From Leucobacter tardus (GTDB lineage: Bacteria > Actinomycetota > Actinomycetes > Actinomycetales > Microbacteriaceae): 64,000 nt of DNA. The stretch is taken from NCBI RefSeq assembly GCF_017583045.1, contig NZ_JAGFBF010000005.1, positions 310,001 through 374,000 on the forward strand. The letters are read 5' to 3'. Position numbers and translations under genes: made by a program. Positions 19,817 through 27,150 of the stretch are shown here, in pieces (position 1 is the first letter of the stretch; each line of letters starts with the position of its first letter). The notes under the pieces were generated by a model that did not search any database, was not told where the DNA came from, and saw only the letters and a program-made list of their open reading frames with translations.

Positions 19817-20748
19817 CCCGCGGCTCCTTCCGACAGCAGTTCGCGCCGGAGCACCGCTCGCGCACGACGCCGGGCCACGCCGCGAGCGATGAGACTGCGA
19901 CGCGGTGCCCCGAGCAGCGACACCAGGAGCATCGCGAAGAGTGTGAGCACGATGAGCGGACCGGTCGGAACCCCGCCCCACTGGATCGAGAGATACGCCC
20001 CGACTCCGCTGCCCACTGCACCGAACGCTCCCGAGAGAGCGACCGTCCCTCCGAGCGTGCGCGTCCATTGCCTGGCTGCGGCCGGAGGCGTGACGACGAA
20101 GGCGACCATCAACACCAAGCCGACCGCTTTCACGCCGATGACCGTCGCGATCACGATGGTGGTGAAGAGCAGCGCGTCGACGGTGCGCTGCCGGAAACCC
20201 AGCACCGCCGCGTGGCCGGGGTCGAAGGTGCCGATCGCGAACTCCTTCCAGAACACCAGCATGAGCGCGAGCGCGATCGCCCCGATGGTGATGCTCGTGA
20301 CGAGATCTGCGAGCGTGATCACCGATGCGTTCCCGAAGAGATAGTCCTGGATGCCGCCCTTGCCCGGAAACGTGCCGTTGGCGATGACGCGGAGGAGAAG
20401 CATGCCGGCACCGAAGGTCGCGGTGAGCGCGATCGCCATCGCCGTGTCGATACGAATCTTGGACCGCCGCGAGACGCCGTTCGCCGCGAGTACCGCTCCG
20501 GTGCCGATGAGGACCGCTCCGATGACGAGAGCGATCATGTTCCTCCCGTCGATGCCGAGCACCGCCACTCCCGCGAGGAACGCGAGCAGCGTACCGGGCA
20601 GCGCCGCGTGCGAGATCACGTCGCTGATCAACGATTGCTTCCGCAGGTAGGCGAATGCGCCGAGAGCCCCGGCGACCAGGCCGATCACGGTCGTACCGAA
20701 GAACACCATTCGGAAGGTGTGGTTCGCGAAGAACTCGACGGGAGTCAT
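19813..20748 (-). CDS. Metal ABC transporter permease (ZnuB/MntB family), first subunit
   Basis: A 311-residue ABC-3 family membrane permease. The signature SLISDVISHAALPGTLLAFL (about 39-58) matches the conserved coupling segment of Mn/Zn/Fe chelate importers; several helices follow, including VVTPPAAARQW. The ATG overlaps the ATPase stop by ATGA, and its stop overlaps the next permease start, so the three genes are translated together. It forms the pore with its paralogue downstream. Confidence 0.93.
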   Translation of the reverse strand: MTPVEFFANHTFRMVFFGTTVIGLVAGALGAFAYLRKQSLISDVISHAALPGTLLAFLAGVAVLGIDGRNMIALVIGAVLIGTGAVLAANGVSRRSKIRIDTAMAIALTATFGAGMLLLRVIANGTFPGKGGIQDYLFGNASVITLADLVTSITIGAIALALMLVFWKEFAIGTFDPGHAAVLGFRQRTVDALLFTTIVIATVIGVKAVGLVLMVAFVVTPPAAARQWTRTLGGTVALSGAFGAVGSGVGAYLSIQWGGVPTGPLIVLTLFAMLLVSLLGAPRRSLIARGVARRRARAVLRRELLSEGAAG

Positions 20749-21509
20749 CGCCGCGACACCCCGTCCCGGCCCGCCGCTCCCGGGTCATCCGCACCGAGGT
20801 CGTAGGTCGCGCGGATGAGTTCGGTCGTGAAGACCTCGTCGACCGGCCCCGAGGCGATGACGCGGCCGTTTAGGAGCGTCACGTGGTCGCAGTACTCCCG
20901 GACGGTGGCGAGGTCGTGGTGCACGATCACCACCGTCTTCCCCGCCTCGCGGAGACGGTGCAGCACGCTGACGATCGCGCCCTGGCTCTTCGCGTCGACG
21001 CCCTGAAAGGGCTCGTCCATGAAGAAGAGGTCCGGGTCCTGGGCGAGCGCCCGGGCGAGGAAGACGCGCTGGCGCTGTCCGCCCGACAGCTCGCCGATCT
21101 GACGGACCGCGAGGTCGGCGATGCCGGTCTGCTCGAGCGCCTCACCGGCGCGGGCGCGTTCAGCCGCGCCCGGTCGGCGGATCCAACCGAGCCGGCCGTA
21201 GGTGCCCATCATCGCGACATCGAGCACCGTGGTCGGGAAGTCCCAGTCGACCGACGTCGACTGCGGCATGTACCCCACGCGTTGACGGACTCGTCGCAGC
21301 GGTGCGCCGAAGAACTCCGACCGTCCCGTGAGCGGAGCGACCAGTCCGAGCATCGCCTTGATCAGTGTCGACTTGCCGGCTCCGTTCGGGCCCACGATGC
21401 CCATCACGACGCCCGTGGGAACGGCGAGATCGACGTTCCGCAGCACCGGTTCCGACCGGTACGCAACGCTCAACCGTTCAGCGCGGCACGCCGGCGCCGG
21501 CGCGTTCAC
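20745..21509 (-). CDS. Metal ABC transporter ATP-binding protein
   Basis: The 254-residue ATPase has Walker A GPNGAGKS (40-47), a Q-loop at MPQS, signature LSGGQRQRVFLARAL, Walker B DLFFMDEP, and the switch His in VIVHHDL. It belongs to the MntB/ZnuC group that energises divalent-metal import. It is second in the operon after the binding lipoprotein, whose stop overlaps its ATG by 4 bases, and it overlaps the first permease the same way. Confidence 0.94.
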   Translation of the reverse strand: MNAPAPACRAERLSVAYRSEPVLRNVDLAVPTGVVMGIVGPNGAGKSTLIKAMLGLVAPLTGRSEFFGAPLRRVRQRVGYMPQSTSVDWDFPTTVLDVAMMGTYGRLGWIRRPGAAERARAGEALEQTGIADLAVRQIGELSGGQRQRVFLARALAQDPDLFFMDEPFQGVDAKSQGAIVSVLHRLREAGKTVVIVHHDLATVREYCDHVTLLNGRVIASGPVDEVFTTELIRATYDLGADDPGAAGRDGVSRR

Positions 21510-22468
21510 GATGCGTCCTCCGCCACGTCGAGTGCTGCGGCCACCGTGCGCGCGTTGTGCGCGAACACGCCGAGATAGGTGTCGACTCCCGGTTCGGCGC
21601 CGAGCGAGTCGGCGTAGAGCGCGTCATCAGAGATCTCGACATCCCACCCCCGCGAGGCGACGGCTTCACGCAGACTCGTCACCGCCTGGGGATTCGCCTG
21701 ATTGTCCTGGAAGATCACCGGCACGCGGTGCGCCGCGATGAGTGCGCCGAGCTCGCTGATCTGCTCGGCGCTCATCACGGCGTCGGTGGAGACGAAGTCG
21801 GTGGCGTGCACGTCGAGGTCGAACTCCTCACCGAAGTAGTTGAACGCGTCGTGACCGGTGACGAGCATGCGCGGCTCGGGCACGCTCGCGAGCAGCGCGT
21901 GCGCCTCGGTGGCCGTGGCATCGATCTCCGCCACGTAGGCTTTCGAGCGCTCGACGTATGCGGCGGCCTGGTCGGGATCGATCGCGATGAGCTTGTCGGT
22001 CACGGCGGCGACGGCGACCTTCCACGCCTCGGGGCTGTTCCAGATGTGCGGATCGAAGAGCGGGTTGCCCGCGTCATCGGTTTCGGGCCAGGAGAGCAGG
22101 AGCGTTTCGGGAACCTCCTCCCCGACGGCGAGCTGGCGGTCCCCGAGGCTCGCGAGCTGGTCGATCATCTGCGCCTCGAGATGCAATCCGTTCCAGAGGA
22201 CGAGATCGGCCTCCTGCATCGTCGTGATGTCTCGCGTGGAGGGTTGATAGGTGTGCGGGTCTCCCCCGGGGCCCACCATCGTCGTAACCGTCGCTTCAGG
22301 GGCGATGTTGGCCACAGCGTCCGCCAGGTATCCGGTGGTGGCGTAGACCCGGAGCGGGCCGCCCTCCGGAGCGACCGAGCCGCCGTCCGTGCAGCCGGTG
22401 GCCGCGAGGGCAATAGCGATCGGGATCGCCGCTGCGGCACGGCGGACGAACGGACGAGAACGAATCAC
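21506..22468 (-). CDS. Metal-binding ABC lipoprotein (TroA/MntA-like)
   Basis: A 320-residue cluster A-I substrate-binding lipoprotein. The lipobox LAATGC gives lipidated Cys26. Predicted metal ligands are His72 (GDPHTYQ), His141 (FDPHIW), His206 (TGHDAFNYF) and Asp287 (ALYADSLG), the His-His-His-Asp set seen in TroA-like proteins, so Mn, Zn or Fe are all possible by residue alone. There is no His-rich loop typical of high-affinity ZnuA. The GTG start has GGAGG 4-5 bases upstream. It heads the importer operon, and a perfect palindromic operator 29 bases upstream resembles MntR sites, which favours manganese. Confidence 0.92.
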   Translation of the reverse strand: MIRSRPFVRRAAAAIPIAIALAATGCTDGGSVAPEGGPLRVYATTGYLADAVANIAPEATVTTMVGPGGDPHTYQPSTRDITTMQEADLVLWNGLHLEAQMIDQLASLGDRQLAVGEEVPETLLLSWPETDDAGNPLFDPHIWNSPEAWKVAVAAVTDKLIAIDPDQAAAYVERSKAYVAEIDATATEAHALLASVPEPRMLVTGHDAFNYFGEEFDLDVHATDFVSTDAVMSAEQISELGALIAAHRVPVIFQDNQANPQAVTSLREAVASRGWDVEISDDALYADSLGAEPGVDTYLGVFAHNARTVAAALDVAEDAS

Positions 22469-22496
22469 AGCGCCTCCATGAGACTCGACGAATCAA

Positions 22497-22518
22497 AAAG
22501 TTCGGTGCATCGAACTTT
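22497..22518 (-). promoter_or_regulatory. Palindromic operator before the metal importer, MntR-like
   Basis: A perfect inverted repeat, AAAGTTCG - GTGCAT - CGAACTTT, lies 29-50 bases before the lipoprotein start. Its core shares GTTC, central TGC and GAAC with the corynebacterial MntR site as I recall it (TGTTCAATGCGTTGAACA). A metal-responsive DtxR/MntR repressor is the likely binder; no regulator gene is adjacent. Confidence 0.65.
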
Positions 22519-22603
22519 GAGTGTAGCGTGCCACGAACTCCTGCGCCAGGGTGGCCGAACGGCATCAGGTGAACGCTCCAGGATCCAGAGATGTCACGGT
22601 ATG

Positions 22604-22647
22604 CAAAAGGGCCCCGATCGAGATCGTGATCTCAATCGGGGCCCTTT
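22604..22647 (-). terminator. Terminator of tRNA-Leu
   Basis: A 13-bp perfect stem (22606-22618 with 22635-22647) encloses a smaller GAGATC/GATCTC hairpin, and the minus strand continues CCCTTTTGC. It starts 8 bases past the tRNA 3' end and separates the tRNA from the importer operon. Confidence 0.8.
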
Positions 22648-22654
22648 CCATTCG

Positions 22655-22740
22655 TGCGCGAGGGGGGACTTGAACCCCCACGCCCTAATACGGGCACTAG
22701 CACCTCAAGCTAGCGCGTCTGCCTATTCCGCCACCCGCGC
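22655..22740 (-). tRNA. tRNA-Leu (anticodon GAG)
   Basis: The 86-base gene folds as a class II tRNA. The acceptor stem GCGCGGG pairs with CTCGCGC, the anticodon stem CTAGC/GCTAG encloses loop TTGAGGT with anticodon GAG, a long variable arm (TGCCCGTATTAGGGCG) follows, and the T arm contains GGTTCAAGTCC. The discriminator is A and CCA is not encoded. A -10-like TATTCT lies at 22772-22777. It reads CUC/CUU leucine codons. Confidence 0.96.
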
Positions 22741-22819
22741 GAATGATCCGGAACCTCCATCGGCCGAACAGAGAATAACTTAGCACGGATCCCGGGGCGG
22801 ATCGAATCGGGAGAGGTGG

Positions 22820-22835
22820 GCCCGGTCAGCCGGGC
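22820..22835 (-). terminator. Short hairpin after the helicase gene
   Basis: GCCCGG-TCAG-CCGGGC forms a 6-bp GC-only stem with a 4-base loop, 6 bases beyond the helicase stop. No T-run follows, so it is only a weak candidate. Confidence 0.35.
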
Positions 22836-22841
22836 GCGCCG

Positions 22842-24653
22842 TCAGTGCTGACCGAGTCTGCGGCGCAGCAGTTCGATACGTTTCTGGAGCTGCGTGACCG
22901 AGGCCTGCGCGACGGGTGGCCCCCCGCAGACGCGACGCAGCTCGGTGTGCACCGCGCCGTGCGGCTCGCCCGAGGCGCGCGACCACATGCCGACGAGGCT
23001 GTTGAGCAGCTTCCGCTGCTCGCCGAGTGTGCGGTGCAATGCCTGCGGGGCTTCGGATCGCTCCGGTGCGTGCTCGACGATCCCTTGCCTCGCCGCACTC
23101 CGCCTCGCCTGCTTCGCCTGGCGCTGCTGGAGCAGCGCCTTCACGTCCTGCGGCTCGAGGAGACCGGGAAAACCGAGGAAGTCCAGCTCCTCCTCGGTGT
23201 CGACCTCCGCGTATCCCCCGAACTCGGCACCGTCGAATACCGCGCGATCGAAGTGAGCGTCCGACCCGAGCGCCTGATAGACGCGCTCGTCGGCATCCAG
23301 TTCGGCCGACGCCCGATCCTCGCGTTCCGCCTCCGCCATGAGCGCCGCTTCCGCGTCCCACATCTCTTCCGCGCTCTTCGGCCCCTCGAGCACGTGGCCG
23401 CGCTCTTTCTCGAGCTCCGCCGCGAGCAGCATGAGCGCCGGAACATTCGGGATGAAGACCGAGGCGACCTCACCGCGGCGTCGCGACCGCACGAAGCGGC
23501 CGATGGCCTGCGCGAAGAACAGCGGTGTCGACGAACTGGTCGCGTAGACCCCGACGGCGAGTCTTGGCACGTCGACCCCCTCGGAGACCATGCGCACGGC
23601 GACCATCCAGCGCGCGCTCCCCGCCGCGAACTCGTCGATGCGTTCGCTGGCGCCCGCGTCGTCGGAGAGGATGAGGGCCACCTCTTCCCCCGTGATCGCG
23701 TGCAACTGCGCCGCGTACGATTTCGCTGACGCGTGATCGGTCGCGATGACGAGTCCGCCGGCGTCCGGAATCTGATGGCGGACCTCGCTCAGACGGCGAT
23801 CCGCGGCCTGCAGCACCTTCGCGATCCAGTCGCCGTTCGGATCGAGCGCCGTGCGCCAGGCCTGCGAGGTGATGTCCTTCGTGTTGCCCTCGCCGAGACT
23901 CGCCTCCATCTCCTCACCCGCGGAGGTCTGCCAGCGCATCTTCCCCGCGTAGACCATGAAGATGACGGGCCGCACGATGCCGTCGGCGAGCGCTCGCCCG
24001 TAGCCGTAGTCGTAGTCGGTCACGGAGACCCTGGAGCCGTCGCCCTGCGGTGCGTACTCGACGAACGGGATCGGCGCATCGTCCGACCGGAACGGGGTTC
24101 CGGTGAGCGAGAGGCGTCGTTTCGCGGTGCCGTACGCTTCGCGGATCGCATCCCCCCAGCTCAGCGCGTCTCCGCCGTGGTGCACCTCGTCGAGGATCAC
24201 GAGGGTGTCGGTGGCTTCCGTCAGAAGGCGATGGAGCACCGGTTTCATCGCGACCTGAGCGTAGGTCACCGCCACCCCGTGGAAGTGGCCGCCGTAGTTC
24301 AGTCCACCGCTGTTCGAGTAGTCGGGATTCAATCTGATGCCCGCTCGCGACGCCGCGTCCGCCCACTGGGTCTTGAGATGCTCGGTGGGGGCGACGACGA
24401 TGATCTGATCGATCGTCCGGTTCGCGCGCAGGATCGCAGCGAGACGCAGTGCGAAGGTCGTCTTGCCTGCGCCGGGCGTCGCAGACGCGAGGAAGTCTCG
24501 GGGTTCGGCGTCGAGGTACCGCCGAATCGCTTCCTCCTGCCAGGCGCGGAGGTTGCCCGCGGTTCCTCTGGCCGCACGCTCCGGGTAGGCGGGAGGCAGG
24601 TGTTCGGCGGCACTCGTCCCCGGAAGATGGAGTTCGAGTTCCGCGTCTGTCAC
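22842..24653 (-). CDS. Superfamily II DEAD/DEAH-type helicase
   Basis: A 603-residue SF2 ATPase of the type III restriction/XPB-like group. Motif I is ATPGAGKTTFALR (about 57-70), motif Ia VVAPTEHLKTQW, motif II LVILDEVHHGGD, motif III SLTGTPFRSD and motif VI QAIGRFVRSRRRGE. The C-terminal 150 residues are charged and probably coiled, with no nuclease domain visible. There is no modification gene nearby, so it is not obviously a restriction enzyme; similar stand-alone helicases are widespread in actinobacteria and uncharacterised. The GTG start has no Shine-Dalgarno and TATTCT lies 8 bases upstream (24662-24667), suggesting a leaderless mRNA. Confidence 0.85.
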   Translation of the reverse strand: MTDAELELHLPGTSAAEHLPPAYPERAARGTAGNLRAWQEEAIRRYLDAEPRDFLASATPGAGKTTFALRLAAILRANRTIDQIIVVAPTEHLKTQWADAASRAGIRLNPDYSNSGGLNYGGHFHGVAVTYAQVAMKPVLHRLLTEATDTLVILDEVHHGGDALSWGDAIREAYGTAKRRLSLTGTPFRSDDAPIPFVEYAPQGDGSRVSVTDYDYGYGRALADGIVRPVIFMVYAGKMRWQTSAGEEMEASLGEGNTKDITSQAWRTALDPNGDWIAKVLQAADRRLSEVRHQIPDAGGLVIATDHASAKSYAAQLHAITGEEVALILSDDAGASERIDEFAAGSARWMVAVRMVSEGVDVPRLAVGVYATSSSTPLFFAQAIGRFVRSRRRGEVASVFIPNVPALMLLAAELEKERGHVLEGPKSAEEMWDAEAALMAEAEREDRASAELDADERVYQALGSDAHFDRAVFDGAEFGGYAEVDTEEELDFLGFPGLLEPQDVKALLQQRQAKQARRSAARQGIVEHAPERSEAPQALHRTLGEQRKLLNSLVGMWSRASGEPHGAVHTELRRVCGGPPVAQASVTQLQKRIELLRRRLGQH

Positions 24654-24784
24654 AACGTTCTAGAATACCGGTAATGACCGGTGCGCGCGGACAGCGTCTC
24701 CAGAGCGAGTGATCATTGACGAGCGTTGCCAGCGGACCGGAAGGACCACGTCGCTCCCCGTGGGCGGCGACCGAGAGGAACGCA

Positions 24785-25660
24785 ATGGACGACTCACCAG
24801 TCACGGTGCCGGACCCCGTCGAGCTCCCGTGGAGCCGCTTCGTCGCCATCGGCGACTCGTTCACGGAAGGGGTCGGCGATCCTGAAGCCGAGAGCCGGGG
24901 CGGCCTTCGCGGGTGGGCCGATCGATTCGCAGAGGTGATGGCTCAGCACAATGAGGACTTCGCCTATGCCAATCTGGCGGTTCGCGGCAAGCTCATCGCG
25001 CAGATCGCCCATGAGCAGATCGATGCGGCACTCGAACTCCGGCCGGATCTCATCAGTCTCTGCGCCGGCGGCAATGATGTGATCCGCCCGAACACGGATC
25101 CGGATGAGGTGGCTGCCGAGCTCGCACGCGCGGTCGAGCGGTTGCGCTCGGGAGGGGCGACCGTGATGCTCTTCACCGGGGTGGACGTCGCGTTCCAACC
25201 GGTGTTTCGCTCCATCCGCGGCAAGGTCGCCATTTACAACGAGAACATCAGGCGTATTGCGCGCCGCCACGACTGCGTCATCGTCGATCAGTGGGCGATC
25301 GAGGAACTGCAGGATGCCCGCTACTGGGCGGGTGATCGACTGCATCTCAATCCGCTCGGCCACCACACCATCGCTCGGGCCGCGCTCGACGCCCTGAACG
25401 TGCCGCACGACCTGGCGCCGCTGAATCCGCCACCGCTCCCCGCTCTGACCTGGCGTCAAGCGCGGCGCGGGGACATCGTCTGGGCGCGCGAGCACCTCGT
25501 CCCCTGGGTGCTGCGCCGCATGAGGCACCAGTCGTCCGGCGATGGGATCGAGCCCAAGCGGCCTGATGCGACGAGCCTGCGCAGCGCTCGGCACGGTGAT
25601 GCAGTCGATCCCGCGGACGCGGCTCAGGCCGTTCCGGGCGGCGAGCGTTCGGAGGCGTAG
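24785..25660 (+). CDS. SGNH/GDSL-family hydrolase
   Basis: A 291-residue serine hydrolase of the SGNH superfamily (esterase, lipase or acyl-polysaccharide esterase). Block I is AIGDSFTEG (catalytic Ser), block II YANLAVRG (Gly), block III CAGGNDV (Asn), and block V DRLHLNPLGH supplies Asp and His. There is no signal peptide, so it acts in the cytoplasm unless exported by another route. The last 60 residues are charged and appear disordered. The ATG at 24785 is chosen because GAGAGGA stands 5-6 bases upstream; the frame stays open further upstream without support. It diverges from the helicase gene. The substrate is unknown. Confidence 0.85.
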   Translation: MDDSPVTVPDPVELPWSRFVAIGDSFTEGVGDPEAESRGGLRGWADRFAEVMAQHNEDFAYANLAVRGKLIAQIAHEQIDAALELRPDLISLCAGGNDVIRPNTDPDEVAAELARAVERLRSGGATVMLFTGVDVAFQPVFRSIRGKVAIYNENIRRIARRHDCVIVDQWAIEELQDARYWAGDRLHLNPLGHHTIARAALDALNVPHDLAPLNPPPLPALTWRQARRGDIVWAREHLVPWVLRRMRHQSSGDGIEPKRPDATSLRSARHGDAVDPADAAQAVPGGERSEA

Positions 25661-25701
25661 CGCGCCTATCCCTGCGGGCGGCGAGCCCGTATGCTGAGGT
25701 C

Positions 25702-26049
25702 ATGGCCAATCTCACGCAGCAAATCGCAGACACCGTGTCCACCGTCGGGGTCTCCTCCGCGTACGGCGACCCCGTCGATGTGGACGGGACGACCATCGTT
25801 CCGGTCGCCGCCACCTGGTACGGCTTCGGCGGCGGCGAAGGCGACGCGGGCAACGACTCCGGCAAGGGCGAGGGCGCCGGCGGCGGTGGCGGCGGCGCGT
25901 CGGTGCCCGTCGGTGCGTACGTCACCCGCGACGGACGCACCCGTTTCGAGCCCAACACCATCGCACTGCTCGCGGTCGGGATCCCGTTCGTCTGGGTGAC
26001 CGGACGTGCGATCGGGCGCATTCTGCGCGGCCTGCGCGGCAAGCGCTGA
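25702..26049 (+). CDS. GerW/YtfJ-family protein
   Basis: A 115-residue protein of the GerW (YtfJ) family, named for a Bacillus spore protein but widespread in non-sporulating actinobacteria, where its function is unknown. The conserved segment TTIVPVAATWYGFGGGEG (about 30-47) is followed by a Gly-rich linker (residues 48-66), a second conserved block VPVGAYVTRDGRTRFEP and a C-terminal hydrophobic helix with a basic tail (RILRGLRGKR), consistent with membrane association. TATGCT at 25690-25695 stands 6 bases before the ATG, so the mRNA may be leaderless. It is convergent with gluQ, 6 bases apart. Confidence 0.83.
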   Translation: MANLTQQIADTVSTVGVSSAYGDPVDVDGTTIVPVAATWYGFGGGEGDAGNDSGKGEGAGGGGGGASVPVGAYVTRDGRTRFEPNTIALLAVGIPFVWVTGRAIGRILRGLRGKR

Positions 26050-26055
26050 GTTCGC

Positions 26056-27009
26056 TCACGCGTCGCTGCCGAGCGCGTCCGGACTGAACGTCCAGGGCGC
26101 GCTCGGCAGCGCTGAGGGGTCGAAGCGCTCCGCGAGCGCTGCCGCCGTCGGGCGTTCGCCGCTCGCCGCCAGGCCGAGCGAGCGAGCGAGCACTGCAACG
26201 ACCTCCTCGGGCCCCACCCCCGCCGACGCGAGCTCGCCCAGGGTGACGGCCCCATCGCGCTTCGCCAGACGAGCGCCGCTCGGTCCAAGCACGAGGGGAA
26301 CGTGCGCGTACTCCGGGGTCGGCAGCCCCAGCAGACGCTGCAGCATGACCTGACGCGGCGTGGACGGAGCGAGGTCGTCGCCGCGCACGACCTGATCGAC
26401 ACCGGTGCCGTGGTCATCGACGACCACGGCGAGGTTGTATGCGACCGTTCCGTCACCGCGCTGCAGCACCAGATCGTCGACCTCGCCGCGCTGGGCGCCG
26501 AGCACCACATCCCGGAACTCCACCCCGTCGCGCAGGTCGGCGAGCGGTGAACGCAGCCGCAGCGCCGGGAGGCGCGGGGCGATCCGATCGCGTGCGGCGC
26601 GTCGCTCGGCGTCCGTACGATCCCGGCACGTTCCCGGGTATGCCCCTGGCGCACCGTGCGGTGCGGACGGTGCCGCCAGGATCTCTCGCCTGGTGCACGT
26701 GCACTCGTAGACGAGTCCGGCGTCGTCGAGCCGCCGAATCGCCGCCTGATGCGACGCGCCCCGATCGGTCTGATACACGACCGCGCCATCCCAGTCGATG
26801 CCGATGGCCGAGAGGTCGTCGAGCTGCTGGTTCGCGGTCCCGGCGTCGCGGGCACGGTCAAGATCTTCGACGCGCACCCGGAAGGCTCGGCGCGATGTGC
26901 GTGCGCAGAGCCAAGCGACCAGCGCGGTCCGCAGATTCCCGAGGTGAAGATTGCCGGACGGGCTCGGCGCGTAGCGTCCAGCACCCGCCACTGCCCCGCC
27001 GCTCGTCAT
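26056..27009 (-). CDS. gluQ: Glutamyl-Q tRNA(Asp) synthetase
   Basis: GluQ is a truncated glutamyl-tRNA synthetase that attaches glutamate to queuosine at position 34 of tRNA-Asp. The 317-residue length, lack of an anticodon-binding domain, HIGH-like PSGNLHLGNLRT (about 17-28), KMSKS-like ARLAKRDGA, and a zinc site (YECTCTRRE with the later YPGTC) all fit. TAGCCT at 27016-27021 is 6 bases before the ATG, pointing to a leaderless transcript. The window shows no queuosine biosynthesis genes, so Q34 must come from elsewhere in the genome or by salvage. Confidence 0.9.
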   Translation of the reverse strand: MTSGGAVAGAGRYAPSPSGNLHLGNLRTALVAWLCARTSRRAFRVRVEDLDRARDAGTANQQLDDLSAIGIDWDGAVVYQTDRGASHQAAIRRLDDAGLVYECTCTRREILAAPSAPHGAPGAYPGTCRDRTDAERRAARDRIAPRLPALRLRSPLADLRDGVEFRDVVLGAQRGEVDDLVLQRGDGTVAYNLAVVVDDHGTGVDQVVRGDDLAPSTPRQVMLQRLLGLPTPEYAHVPLVLGPSGARLAKRDGAVTLGELASAGVGPEEVVAVLARSLGLAASGERPTAAALAERFDPSALPSAPWTFSPDALGSDA

Positions 27010-27150
27010 GCGTCCAGGCTACCCGCAGCGGCAGCGGTCACCGATCGGCAACGGTTTCGTCTGAGCGGGAGCGATGATTCAGGACTCTGTTATGTTCATT
27101 GCAGCATCGGCACAGCCGCCTCGATCCCCTCCGGGCGGTGGGAAGGCACT

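Noticed and set aside
22842-25660. Helicase plus SGNH hydrolase as a phage-defence pair
   Set aside because: The two genes are divergent, separately promoted, and the helicase lacks a nuclease or methylase partner; both are common housekeeping-type actinobacterial genes.
26656-27150. Extended N-terminus for betT
   Set aside because: The upstream part is antisense to gluQ and not protein-like. The ATG at 27151 has GGAAGG directly before it and gives the expected BetT start.
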